From: Solidesulfovibrio carbinolicus
GTDB taxonomy: Bacteria; Desulfobacterota; Desulfovibrionia; Desulfovibrionales; Desulfovibrionaceae
DNA length: 64,000 nt
Direction of reading: 5' to 3'
Assembly (NCBI RefSeq): GCF_004135975.1
Contig: NZ_CP026538.1
Coordinates: 1,550,001 to 1,614,000, forward strand
Shown: positions 47,807 through 56,800 of the stretch, one piece after another
Position numbering within the stretch: position 1 is the first letter of the stretch
Layout: every line of letters begins with the position of its first letter
Translations under genes and position numbers: made by a program
The notes under the pieces: generated by a model
Told to the model about the DNA's origin: nothing
Databases searched by the model: none
Seen by the model: the letters and a program-made list of their open reading frames with translations, nothing else

Positions 47807-49051
47807 ATGAGTCCAGTTCGCCATGCAGGCTTGAGCTTGCCGCGTCGTCAAGGGCAGCGCCGGGCTTCCGCCGACCGTCCGGGCGGCCGTCTGTCCCGGG
47901 CGGCCAACCACAACACCGTGCTCACGCTGCTTGGCACCACCGGCGGCATGACCTGGTGGCCGGACTGCGACCGGGCCAGCGCCTCCCAGGCCTTGGCCGT
48001 GGGCGACGCGCTTTACGTCATCGACCTCGGCTTCGGCGCGACCCGTCGCCTGGCCCAGGCCTTCAACCGGGGCCAATACCTCCGGCGCGGCCGGGAGCGC
48101 ATCCAGGGCGATCTGACCACCTTCCTGGCCAATGTGCGGGCCGTGTTCCTGACCCATCTGCACATGGACCACCTGGGTGACTACGCGACCTTTCTCGAAG
48201 TCGGGGCGCGTTCGGGCTACGGCGGCGGTAAAAGTCTCGTCGTCATCGGCCCGGGCGAACGGGGACGGCTGGAGGAGAACCATTCGGGCTACGCCGGCGG
48301 CATCATGACGGCCGAAGCCGGGGGCGGCTGTCCGGCCACGCCCACGCCCGGAACGAAACGCATGACCGAGCTGCTGCTGCAGGCTTTTGCCCAGAACTTC
48401 AACGACTGCGCCCGCGACGAAGGCTACCCCGACCTCACCCGCATTCTCGACGTCCGGGAGATCGGCGACCCGGCGGCCATCCCCTGGCCGGCCGGTTTTG
48501 CCCCGCCCGATCCCGGCCGGCCCTGGACCGCCGCCGACACCTGCCCGGCCATGGCACCGTTTGCCGTCTACGAGGACGACCGGCTGCGGGTTACGGCCGT
48601 GCTGGTCGACCATTTCCAGGTCTACCCAAGCTTTGCCTACCGCTTCGACACCGACGACGGCGGCGTCGTCATCTCCGGCGATACCGGGCCGGACACGCGC
48701 GGCAATCTCCAGCGCCTGGCCCGTGGGGCCGACGTGCTGGTCCACGAGGTCATCGACCAGGCCTGGATCGAGTCCGCCTTTGCCGGCGTTGACAGGAACC
48801 ATCCGGCCTGGCCGCTGTATGACCACGTCATGACCGCCCACACCAGCTCGGCCGATCTGGGTCGGGTGGCCGCCTCCTGCCAGGTCAAGACGTTGGTGCT
48901 TAGCCACATCGCCCCGGGCAATACGCCGCCCTGGCGTTTCCAGGCCATCAAGCGCGACTTCCCGGGCCGGCTTGTCGTTGGCGAGGACCTTATGGAGATC
49001 GGCATCGGCCGGCCTCTCGGACGCCCGGGGGCTCGACGCCGGGCTGACTGA
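47807..49051 (+). CDS. Metallo-beta-lactamase-fold hydrolase
   Basis: The 414-residue protein has the metal motif THLHMDHLGD (H117, H119, D121, H122), ISGDTGPD as the third element and LVLSHIAPG near the end. The fold resembles RNase Z/arylsulfatase-like MBL enzymes, but the substrate is unknown. Its N-terminal 30 residues are basic without a clear hydrophobic core, so location is uncertain. AAGGAGGG precedes the ATG. The last 15 residues (GRPLGRPGARRRAD) look unlike the family and end exactly where the choloylglycine-hydrolase remnant begins, so the tail may have been created by a deletion. Confidence 0.8.
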   Translation: MSPVRHAGLSLPRRQGQRRASADRPGGRLSRAANHNTVLTLLGTTGGMTWWPDCDRASASQALAVGDALYVIDLGFGATRRLAQAFNRGQYLRRGRERIQGDLTTFLANVRAVFLTHLHMDHLGDYATFLEVGARSGYGGGKSLVVIGPGERGRLEENHSGYAGGIMTAEAGGGCPATPTPGTKRMTELLLQAFAQNFNDCARDEGYPDLTRILDVREIGDPAAIPWPAGFAPPDPGRPWTAADTCPAMAPFAVYEDDRLRVTAVLVDHFQVYPSFAYRFDTDDGGVVISGDTGPDTRGNLQRLARGADVLVHEVIDQAWIESAFAGVDRNHPAWPLYDHVMTAHTSSADLGRVAASCQVKTLVLSHIAPGNTPPWRFQAIKRDFPGRLVVGEDLMEIGIGRPLGRPGARRRAD

Positions 49052-49260
49052 AGCAGGCAGAGCGCTTCGACAAGACCATCTGGTCCGTCGTCGCCGACAC
49101 GGCCCGGCTGCGCTACTATTACTGCAGCATGGACAACAAGAACTGGCGCTACGTGGACGTGGCCAAGGCCCTGGCCGGGGCCAAGGGCATAAGCGCCATC
49201 CCGGTCTTTATTCCGGTGGAGTATCCAGACACGACCGGCCAGGCCGTGCCCATAAAATAG
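49048..49260 (+). pseudogene. C-terminal remnant of a linear amide C-N hydrolase (choloylglycine hydrolase family)
   Basis: The frame 49048-49260 has no start codon and an in-frame TGA immediately before it. It encodes about 70 residues that read like the end of the family: FDKTIWSVVADTARLRYYY, then SMDNKNWRYVDVAKAL, then a tail ending in VPIK. The N-terminal nucleophile cysteine part is absent. It overlaps the stop codon of the MBL gene by four bases. A deletion that joined the two genes is the simplest reading. Confidence 0.75.
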
Positions 49261-49343
49261 CGTCCGGCTGATGCCGCAACGCCGCCTGCAACGCCCGGCC
49301 TCGCCCCGGCTCAACCCGCAACCCCGCGCCAAAGGATGCCGCC

Positions 49344-50351
49344 ATGCCGACTTTTCCAAACGCCGCCAGACGTCTTCACGTCGCACGACTCCTTCTCGCC
49401 CTGGCCGTCTGGGCCGTTTGCGCCGCCGCGCCGGTCCCGGCCCGGGCCGCCGAGGGCGGGGTAAGCCACTACATCCTCGGCGCCTACGGCGATTTCCTCA
49501 TGGGCTATATCCCGGCCGGCGGGTTTTACGTGCGAAACGACACCTTCTACCAGTCCGCCCACATGGATAAGTCCCTCAAAGGCGGCCGGGCCTATGCCGG
49601 GGTCGATTCCACCATGGCGATGAACCTCACCAAGCTCTCCTACCTGTTCGACGTGCCGGCCATGGGCGGTTTTCTCGGCGTGGGCGTGGGCGTGCCGATC
49701 ATCATAAACGAGCACATCACCGGCGATCTGGCCGCCGACTGGAGCCACAAGTCGCGCGCAACCGGCCTGGAAACGCCCCATCACCTGGCCTACGGCGGCG
49801 GCGGCGACCGGGGCGGGCTGTCCGACATCTTCCTCATGCCGGTCATCGCCGGCTGGAACTTCGGCGAATGCCATCTAGTCGTGTCGCCCATCATCTTTTT
49901 GCCGACCGGCTACTACAATCCCAAGAAACTCACCAACCTCGGCATGAACTACGCCAGCTTCGACGGCAACGTGGCCTTCACCTGGCTGTCCAAGAGCAAG
50001 ATCGAATTTTCGGTCAACGCCGGCTACATGATCAACACCGAAAACCAGACCACCAGCTACCTGACCGGCAACCAGATCCACGCCGACTGGACCCTGGCCT
50101 ACCATTTCAACGAGCGTCTGGCCCTGGGCGCGGTGGGTTACCTTTTTGCCCAGACCACGCCGGATTCCGGCTCCGGGGCCAAGCTGGGCTCCTTTCTCTC
50201 CTCGGGCACGGGCATCGGCCCGGCCATCACCTACACCGTGCCCGTGGGCGGCAAGGAGTTGATGCTTATAACTAAGTGGCTCCACGGCCTGGGCGCGTCC
50301 AACAGCCCCATCGGCGACACGGTTTACGCTTCGTTTGCCGTCAAGTTTTAG
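49344..50351 (+). CDS. Outer-membrane transporter-like protein (SphA / phenol-degradation meta-pathway family)
   Basis: The 335-residue protein has a signal peptide (1-36, cut near ARAAE) and a beta-barrel pattern up to a terminal phenylalanine. Elements such as VSPIIFLPTGYYNPKKLTNLG and LAYHFNERLALGAVGYLF fit the SphA/MetA family of outer-membrane proteins linked to uptake of hydrophobic compounds. The substrate cannot be told. AAAGGA lies eight bases ahead of the ATG. A strong terminator follows, so the gene ends the PLD-like/MBL run. Confidence 0.83.
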   Translation: MPTFPNAARRLHVARLLLALAVWAVCAAAPVPARAAEGGVSHYILGAYGDFLMGYIPAGGFYVRNDTFYQSAHMDKSLKGGRAYAGVDSTMAMNLTKLSYLFDVPAMGGFLGVGVGVPIIINEHITGDLAADWSHKSRATGLETPHHLAYGGGGDRGGLSDIFLMPVIAGWNFGECHLVVSPIIFLPTGYYNPKKLTNLGMNYASFDGNVAFTWLSKSKIEFSVNAGYMINTENQTTSYLTGNQIHADWTLAYHFNERLALGAVGYLFAQTTPDSGSGAKLGSFLSSGTGIGPAITYTVPVGGKELMLITKWLHGLGASNSPIGDTVYASFAVKF

Positions 50352-50371
50352 GCGCGTCTTGCGCCAACGCA

Positions 50372-50406
50372 AAACGCGCCCGGATCGGATCGATCCGGGC
50401 GCGTTT
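50372..50406 (+). terminator. Rho-independent terminator after the SphA-like gene
   Basis: A 15-bp stem (50372-50386 with 50392-50406), loop GGATC, is entered from AAA and left through TTT, 20 bases after the stop. Confidence 0.85.
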
Positions 50407-50622
50407 GTATTTAGGGCGTCAGGAGAAAGGCGGGGCGAAGCACGCCGACGGACTTGTAGCGTGGAAGGCCGACCTCGCCGAAACAGACTGACCGTCGCAG
50501 GGCGATGGGCGTTTTGCCGGCCTGTTGCGGGCTTTGTGCGGCAGGCCGGGCTGGTCATGCCGGCTTCGAAGCCGCTGACTACCGCCAAGGCGTCATGTTG
50601 CGCCCGGCATCACGGGGAATAC

Positions 50623-50985
50623 TCAGCCGCCGGCCAGCTTGACGACGTAGCCGCGCTTTTTGAGTTCGGCGGCCAGCAGCTCGCGGTTGTCGCCCTGAAT
50701 CTCGATGACGCCGTCCTTGACCGCGCCGCCGCAGCCCAGGCGCTGCTTGAGTTCCCGGGCCAGGGCGTCGAGTTCCTTGCCGACCAGGGGCACTCCGGTG
50801 ACCAGGCACACGCCTTTGCCCTTGCGGCCCTTGGTCTGGCGGCTAATGCGCACCACGCCGTCCCCGGCCGGAGCCTTGGCGGCGGCGCAGGAACAGGCCG
50901 CCGGGGCGTGGCCGCAGCCCGGGCACAGGCGGCCGGCGTCGGTGGAATAGACAGGCACGGAATCGGCGGGGCGTTTGGGCGGCAT
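50623..50985 (-). CDS. yciH: SUI1/YciH-family translation factor-like protein
   Basis: The 120-residue protein has an N-terminal Cys cluster (LCPGCGH, then CSCAA), common in bacterial YciH, and the SUI1/eIF1 fold with RKGKGVCLVTGV and LKQRLGCGGAVKDGVIEIQG. YciH can favour correct start-codon selection under stress in E. coli. AAGGAG is six bases ahead of the ATG at 50985; an in-frame ATG at 51012 lies inside the upstream terminator. Confidence 0.9.
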   Translation of the reverse strand: MPPKRPADSVPVYSTDAGRLCPGCGHAPAACSCAAAKAPAGDGVVRISRQTKGRKGKGVCLVTGVPLVGKELDALARELKQRLGCGGAVKDGVIEIQGDNRELLAAELKKRGYVVKLAGG

Positions 50986-51003
50986 GGCGGTCTCCTTGGC
51001 CGA

Positions 51004-51043
51004 AAAAAACAAAAGGCCCCGAAGGTGTCGCCTTCAGGGCCTT
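51004..51043 (-). terminator. Terminator of the Val-Asp-Asp tRNA transcript
   Basis: On the minus strand a 13-bp stem AAGGCCCTGAAGG/CCTTCGGGGCCTT with one T-G pair and loop CGACA is followed by TTTTGTTTTTTT. It lies 26 bases after the last tRNA-Asp and just before the YciH start. Confidence 0.85.
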
Positions 51044-51068
51044 GTCAGGCGCAAGCGCCTTTGTGATC

Positions 51069-51145
51069 TGGCGGGGCCGACGGGACTCGAACCCGCGCCC
51101 TCCGACGTGACAGGCCGGCGTTATAACCAGCTTAACTACGGCCCC
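51069..51145 (-). tRNA. tRNA-Asp (anticodon GTC), copy 1
   Basis: Minus-strand cloverleaf with acceptor stem GGGGCCG/CGGCCCC, anticodon stem-loop GGCCTGTCACGTCGG and T arm GGGTTCGAGTCCC; CCA is encoded. Copy 2 has the same 77 bases. Confidence 0.95.
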
Positions 51146-51246
51146 AGATCAGGGGTGCAGTCCGCGAGGCAATGGAGCCTCAAATAAGAAACCTCAAAGG
51201 GACTGCGCGTTGAGGTCCCGACAGACGCGTGGCGTCTGGTGCGATC

Positions 51247-51323
51247 TGGCGGGGCCGACGGGACTCGAACCCGCGCCCTCCGACGTGACAGGCCGGCGTT
51301 ATAACCAGCTTAACTACGGCCCC
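51247..51323 (-). tRNA. tRNA-Asp (anticodon GTC), copy 2
   Basis: Identical to the copy at 51069-51145. Both copies are enclosed by the inverted flank GATC...GATC, which would lengthen the precursor acceptor stem. Confidence 0.95.
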
Positions 51324-51340
51324 AGATCATTGACAAAACG

Positions 51341-51416
51341 TGGTAGGCGGAACAGGGCTCGAACCTGTGACCCTCGGCTTGTAAGGCCGATGCTCTCCCG
51401 ACTGAGCTACCCGCCC
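51341..51416 (-). tRNA. tRNA-Val (anticodon TAC)
   Basis: Minus-strand cloverleaf of 76 bases with D arm AGCTCAGTCGGGAGAGC, anticodon loop CTTACAA and T arm AGGTTCGAGCCCT; CCA is encoded. The acceptor stem has two G-U pairs. It is the first tRNA of the transcript. Confidence 0.93.
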
Positions 51417-51432
51417 GCCCGGCGAGAAACGG

Positions 51433-51461
51433 TATCTACGCACCTCCGCCCTGGTCGTCAA
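51433..51461 (-). promoter_or_regulatory. Predicted promoter of the tRNA cluster
   Basis: On the minus strand TTGACG (51461-51456) and TAGATA (51438-51433) are 17 bases apart and end 16 bases before tRNA-Val. Confidence 0.55.
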
Positions 51462-51480
51462 CAGGTTTTTTGACCGGCGT

Positions 51481-51507
51481 TTGACGTTTTGATTTTCATT
51501 TTATATT
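51481..51507 (+). promoter_or_regulatory. Predicted promoter of the esterase gene
   Basis: TTGACG (51481-51486) is followed 15 bases later by TATATT (51502-51507) in an AT-rich stretch; the spacer is short but the boxes are good. Confidence 0.4.
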
Positions 51508-51559
51508 TCAAGGAAATGACAGTTCACAAAAAGGCCGCCGGCCAGGGAGGCAACGCCCC

Positions 51560-52426
51560 ATGACCATCCTTGGCTGGCTGATCGCCTTGCCCTTGGCCGT
51601 GGGCGCGGTGGTGGCCGGGGTGAGCTACGCCGCTTTTGGCTGGTTTGCCCTGGCCGGACGGGCCGTGCTACTGTCCCGGGGCTGCCCCGGACGTCGGGCC
51701 GCCTGCGTGCTGCGGGGGCTGGCCTCGGCCCTGGTCGCCCAGGCGATCATGGTGACCGCCTATCCCCTGGGGCCGCTTTTCCAGGCTCGCCGCAAACCCG
51801 GCCGTCTCAATGGGCAGGACAACGACGCGGCCCCGGTGGTCGTGTGCCTGCACGGCCTCTACCACAACCCCTCGGCCTTCTGGCGCATCCGGTGGGCCCT
51901 TGGCCGAGCCGGGATCAACCGCGTCCTGATCCTGGGGTATCCGAGCTTTCGGGACGATTTCGAGACCGAGGCGGCCCGGCTGGCCGCGCGCCTGCGGGAG
52001 CTCGTGCCGCCCCGCGCCCCGGTCTGTTTTCTCGGCCACAGCCTGGGCGGCCTCATGGCCCGGCGGCTGGCCGCAGAGTCGGATTTTTGCGGCCGCACCC
52101 GCTGCGTCGTGACCCTTGGCACACCGCACCAGGGCAGCGCCCTGGCCCGACTGGCCGTGGGGAAACTTGGCCGCTCGCTGACCCCGGAGAGTAAACTCTT
52201 TGGCTGCCTGAACGCCTTGCCCGATCCGCCCGGAGCGCGGCTGGTCGCCCTGGCCTCGCCCGTGGACAACCTGGTCGTGCCCGACCGCGGACTTGTGCCC
52301 GACCGACCGGGCTGGGAACTGGAGTGCACCGAGCCGGTCTCCCACGTGGCCATGCTCTATGCCGGCGCGACCGTGTCCCGGGCCGTGGCCCTCGTCGCGG
52401 CCTGCGTTGGCGGTGGCCGGGCCTGA
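51560..52426 (+). CDS. Membrane-anchored alpha/beta-hydrolase (esterase/lipase-like)
   Basis: The 288-residue protein has hydrophobic segments near 3-38 and 53-73 and then an alpha/beta-hydrolase fold. CLHGLYHNPSAFW is the oxyanion-hole region, S161 in GHSLGG the nucleophile, and SPVDNLVVPD and SHVAML hold the Asp and His candidates. It would act on an ester or lipid at the inner membrane. GGGAGG lies ahead of the ATG. The gene is divergent from the tRNA cluster and convergent with the PilT-like gene. Confidence 0.85.
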   Translation: MTILGWLIALPLAVGAVVAGVSYAAFGWFALAGRAVLLSRGCPGRRAACVLRGLASALVAQAIMVTAYPLGPLFQARRKPGRLNGQDNDAAPVVVCLHGLYHNPSAFWRIRWALGRAGINRVLILGYPSFRDDFETEAARLAARLRELVPPRAPVCFLGHSLGGLMARRLAAESDFCGRTRCVVTLGTPHQGSALARLAVGKLGRSLTPESKLFGCLNALPDPPGARLVALASPVDNLVVPDRGLVPDRPGWELECTEPVSHVAMLYAGATVSRAVALVAACVGGGRA

Positions 52427-52612
52427 GGCCCGGGCTGCACGTCCCTAACCCGCAAGCCGCCCACGGCTCCGTGGTTGCCGGCCGAGGCACCCGGGGGGCT
52501 CGGCCGTCGTGGCCTTGCTGCCGCCCAAGCCTGCATCTGACGCCCGGCTCGCCGGACAAAGGAGGCGGCCCGCAGCGGGCCGGGCGGTGAAGCTTGCCTG
52601 CCGGGTCCGGCC

Positions 52613-53845
52613 TCAGGGCGTCTTGCCGTGCATCTGGGCCACCAATTCCTCCAGGGAGACGGCGTCGTCAATGCGGTAGGGTTCGGGGGCCTCGCCTTCG
52701 AGCTCGTGGACGGCCTTTGGCGGCTGGCGCGGCTCGGGTGGGCAAGGCGGGGCCTGGGGCGGCTGGGCCAGGCTCAGGCCGGGCTGCTCCGGGGCCGGAC
52801 GGATGGGCGGCGCGGCCTGGCCCGAGGATCGGAAGGCCAGGGCCGGCGGGGTCAGCTTGGCCTTGGCTTCCAGAAATTCCTGGCGGTAGCGCTCGAAGGT
52901 GAACATGCCCTCGGCCTTGCCGGCCTGTTGGAGGTTTTCGATCTGGTTGAAGCGGTTTTCCCGGATGATGTTGCGCAGGGCCGGGGCGCTGACGGCCATG
53001 GACAGCACCGGGACGCGAAAGCCGGCCTTGGGCAAAAATTCCAGATGCTGCACCACCACCGCGCAGAGGCAGGAGGCCAGTTGGGAGCGGACGAAGTCCT
53101 GGGCGTCCGGGGCAAAGGCGTTGCACAGGCGCAACAGCGCTTCCTCGGCCGTGGCGGCGTGGAGGGTGGCGATGACCAGATGGCCGGATTCGGCGGCGTT
53201 TACGGTCAGGCGCATGGTCTCCGGTTCGCGCAGCTCGCCGACCACAATGACGTCGGCATCCTCGCGCAGCACGTCCTGAAGGCCTTGCTCGAAGCTTTGA
53301 AAGTGCGCCCCAAGCTCGCGCTGGTCAATGAGCGAGCGGTCCGAGGCGAAGCGGTATTCGATGGGGTCTTCCAAGGTCACCACATGGGCCGGACGGGTTT
53401 CGTTGATCTCGCGCAGCATGGCCGCGATGGTGGTGGACTTGCCGTTGCCCGTGGGGCCGCAGATGAGGATAAGCCCAAAGGGCCGGGCGCACAGGGCGCG
53501 CAGGGACGGATGGAGGTTCAAATCCTCGAAGCTCGGGGCCGAGGCCGGCAGAAACCGCACGGCCAGCCCCAGGCCGTCGGCGGTGTGGAAGGCGTTAAGG
53601 CGCATCTGCGACTCGGTCAGGCGGGCCGAGAAGTCCACGGACCAGCGTTCGGCCAGGATGCGGCGCTGACGGTCGGTGGTCAGGCTGGTCAGCAGATCGT
53701 CAAGTTCCGCGGCGCTAAAGACGATGTCGCGCTGAAAGTGCAGTTGGCCGTTTTTGCGGGCGGCCGCTGGCTTGTCCGCCCGCAGGTGCAAATCGGAAAC
53801 GTTGCTGCGCACGCACGAAGCAACCAGTCGTTTGAATTTTTCCAT
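52613..53845 (-). CDS. PilT-like twitching ATPase with a Pro-rich tail
   Basis: The 410-residue protein is a PilT/PilU-type secretion ATPase: Walker A GPTGNGKST (130-138), Asp box VTLEDPIEYRF, Walker B VIVVGELREPET and His box GHLVIATLHA are all present. PilT disassembles type IV pili and makes them retract. The usual length is about 345 residues; here a Pro/Glu-rich tail (about 340-400) is added, which is not part of the ATPase. The gene begins 12 bases behind the alpha-2-macroglobulin gene. No pilin or pilus assembly genes are in the window. Confidence 0.9.
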   Translation of the reverse strand: MEKFKRLVASCVRSNVSDLHLRADKPAAARKNGQLHFQRDIVFSAAELDDLLTSLTTDRQRRILAERWSVDFSARLTESQMRLNAFHTADGLGLAVRFLPASAPSFEDLNLHPSLRALCARPFGLILICGPTGNGKSTTIAAMLREINETRPAHVVTLEDPIEYRFASDRSLIDQRELGAHFQSFEQGLQDVLREDADVIVVGELREPETMRLTVNAAESGHLVIATLHAATAEEALLRLCNAFAPDAQDFVRSQLASCLCAVVVQHLEFLPKAGFRVPVLSMAVSAPALRNIIRENRFNQIENLQQAGKAEGMFTFERYRQEFLEAKAKLTPPALAFRSSGQAAPPIRPAPEQPGLSLAQPPQAPPCPPEPRQPPKAVHELEGEAPEPYRIDDAVSLEELVAQMHGKTP

Positions 53846-53857
53846 AACCCTTCGGCG

Positions 53858-56800
53858 CTATTTCCCGGCCGCCGTGACGGTAAAGGTTGCCGCCTCGCCG
53901 CTGGCTCGCAACTCCGGGGCGTACATGGCCTCGGCCTGGGCCGGCGGCAGGCTGAAAACGCCCGGGGTCACGGCCCGCAGCAGGGCGTAATGGGTCTGCC
54001 AGGCATCTTTTTTCAGATCGGCAAAGAGCAGGATGCGGTCGTCGCGCAGGTCGAGGTGCGCGGTTTCGCCCTCGCCCGGCGTTTCCATCCAGGGCAGGCG
54101 CTCGGTGGTGGCCAGGCGCGGGTTTTCCACTTCCAGGCCGGCCGGGAGCAAGTTTTCGAGCACCACGTTGGCCACAGGCCCGGCGGTGGCCCGGGCGGCG
54201 AACTTGACCACCACCAGCGCCCCTTGGGGCACGGTGTTGCCCTCGATGGGCTTGCCGTCGCGGGTCAGGTAGGTGCGCGCGATTTCCAGGCCGGCCGATT
54301 GTGGGCTGTAGGCGGCGGCCGAGGGGATGCCCCGGGTGCGCACGGCATAGTAGCAGCTGCCGGGCTGGTAGCCCGGGTCGAGGTCCAGGCGCAGGTCGCC
54401 GGGTTGGCTTAAGCCCCGAAGGCTTAAGACCTTGGCGCTGGTGACGTCGGAGAGCAGCCCGGAGCCGGCGTAGAGCTTGCCGGCGAAGGGCTTCTTGGCC
54501 TGCTGGCGGGCGTAGAACTTGCCCAGGGCCATGAGCGCGAAGGCGTTTTCCTGGGTGGACGGGTAGGCCTCGCCCTCCAGGAGCCGGCCCACGTCCACGG
54601 CCAGGCTGCCCAGGCGCGGATCGGCCGGGGCGGCGTCGAGCAGGGCCGAGAGGTAGAGCGCCTTGTCGCGCAGGGTGGAATCAAGCGTTCCGCCGGTCTC
54701 CTTGCGCGCCTCGCCCGAGGGGGGCGGGCCGGCCAGGAGCCTGTCGGCGGCCCGGGCATTGCCCACGGCGGCGTAGGCCGCGCCCAGAAGCCCGCGCGCC
54801 TCGGCGGGCAGAGGCTTGCCCGAGGCGTCGCGCAGGTTGTCCATGGCCCCGATGTCGGCCCGGCCGGCCCGGGCCTGGACGTAGAGGGCGTAGGCGGCCA
54901 GTTTGGGGCCGTCGGGGGCGTCGAGCTTGGCCTCGCGGCCGGTCTCGGCGGCAAAGCGCAAGGCCTGGGCCAGGGCTTCCTTGTCCACCGGGTAGCCGGC
55001 AGCGGCGGCTTCCACGAGGAAATGAGCGGCATACAGGCTCATCCAGGCCTGCGGCTCGTCGCCGCCGGGCCACATGGAAAAGCCGCCGTTATAGAGCTGC
55101 ATGCCGGTGATGCGCCGGATGGCGGACAAGACCATGCCGGCCGGATTGTCCCGCTCGAAGCTGCCCGGGTCCATGGCCCGAGCCAGATCGGCGAAGTAGA
55201 GCAGCGGGAAGGCCTTGGACGTGGTCTGCTCCAGGCAGCCGTACGGGTAGCCCAGAAGCGACTTCAGATTGCCGGAAAACCGGATCAGCGGATACGGCCC
55301 CACGGCCACGTCGCGCTTGGCCGAGCCGGGCAGAAACTCGCCCGAGGCCAGTTCCGGGATGGTGAGGCTGGCCGTTTCAAGGGCTCCCGAGCGCACCGAT
55401 GTGCGCGGCGGCAGGGGCGAGCGCACCGGCAGGGACACGGTGTCGGCCGTGGTCTCGCCGTTGCCGGAAACGGCCAGGGACAGGCTGGCCAGCCCCTCGG
55501 CCTGGGCGGCGGTCAGATCAAAGGGCACGTTGGCCGTGTCGCCCTTGGCGATGGACACGATGCGCGGCGAACCGACCACCGAGACCGGGCCTGTGGCGGA
55601 CAGGGCCACGGTGAACGAGCCGTCCTTGCCGGTGTCGTTGCGCACGGTGAGCGTGGCTTGGGCCTTGTCGCCAAAGCCCAAGAAGCGGGGGAAGCTCGGC
55701 AGCACCACCACCGGGCTTTTGACGATGGTTTTGGCTTCGGTTCCGGCGAAGCGCCGACCGGACAGGCCCACGGCCATGAGCCGCACCTGCCCCTGGAACT
55801 CAGGGATGTCGAAGCGCACCTCGGCCTTGCCCGTGGGGCCGACCAGCACCGGGCCGGACCAGAAGGCCACGGTCCGGGCCGCCGGACTCTGGGAGCGTAC
55901 GAACCCGGACAAGTCTTCCAGGCCGTCGCCGCCGCCGGCCAGGGCCTTGCCCATAAGCGGCGCGACCTCGGGCAGGAGCAGGGCAAAGGTGTCGCTGGTC
56001 TCCACCTGCAACTGGCGCTTGGCGTAAAAGGCGGCGAAGGGATCGGCGGTCTTTTGGGCGATGAGCTGCAAGATGCCTTCGTCCACGACGGCCACGGTGA
56101 CAAGGCTGCCGGGAGGGGCCGAGACCTCGGCGGCCAGGGTCGTGCCGGGCCGGATCTCGGCCGGCGCGGCAATGGCCACCGGCAGCCTGCCCGAGGCCTT
56201 GTCCACGCCGATGGGGGTCGCGCCGTAGGCCCGGGACGGCGCGCCGGGCACGACGTTTGCCGTCTTTTTAACCAGCGTGGCCGTGATGTAGACCCCGGGC
56301 AGATACTCGGGCTTTATCGGCACCAGCACCTCGCCGGTGTTGCCGGGCAGGTCCACGATCTGGACGTCGTGGATGGCCGTGCCCTCCACGGCCACCAAAA
56401 GTTTGCCGCCAAAGGGCGCGCGCACCTGCACCTTGGCCGTCTCGCCCGAGGCGTAGTCGGCCTTGTCGGTCTTAAGCTCAATGCGGGCCGGGTTCTCCAT
56501 GGCCCAGGGCGAGTAGCCAAAGCCGCCGGCGTAGAATTCGAGCTGGGTGGCCGCCCCGGATTCGGGGTCTTCGAGCACCACGCGGTAGCTGCCAAAGGAC
56601 GGCGGCGTAAAGCTCACCTTGCCCTTGCCGGCGGTAAGGGCCACGTCCTTGGATTCCACAAGCTTGGGGTCGCGCACGGATTCGTACTTGAGGGTTCCGC
56701 CGTCCTTTCGCAGCACGGTCTGCCATTCGTCGCGGTACAGGGTGGCGGAGAGGGTCGCCGTGGCGGCAAGCTTGCCGTCGCTGGCCACGGACACGCACTC

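Noticed and set aside
51210-51473. An 87-codon frame across the tRNA genes
   Set aside because: It is a reading of the reverse side of tRNA-Asp and tRNA-Val, a common annotation artefact.
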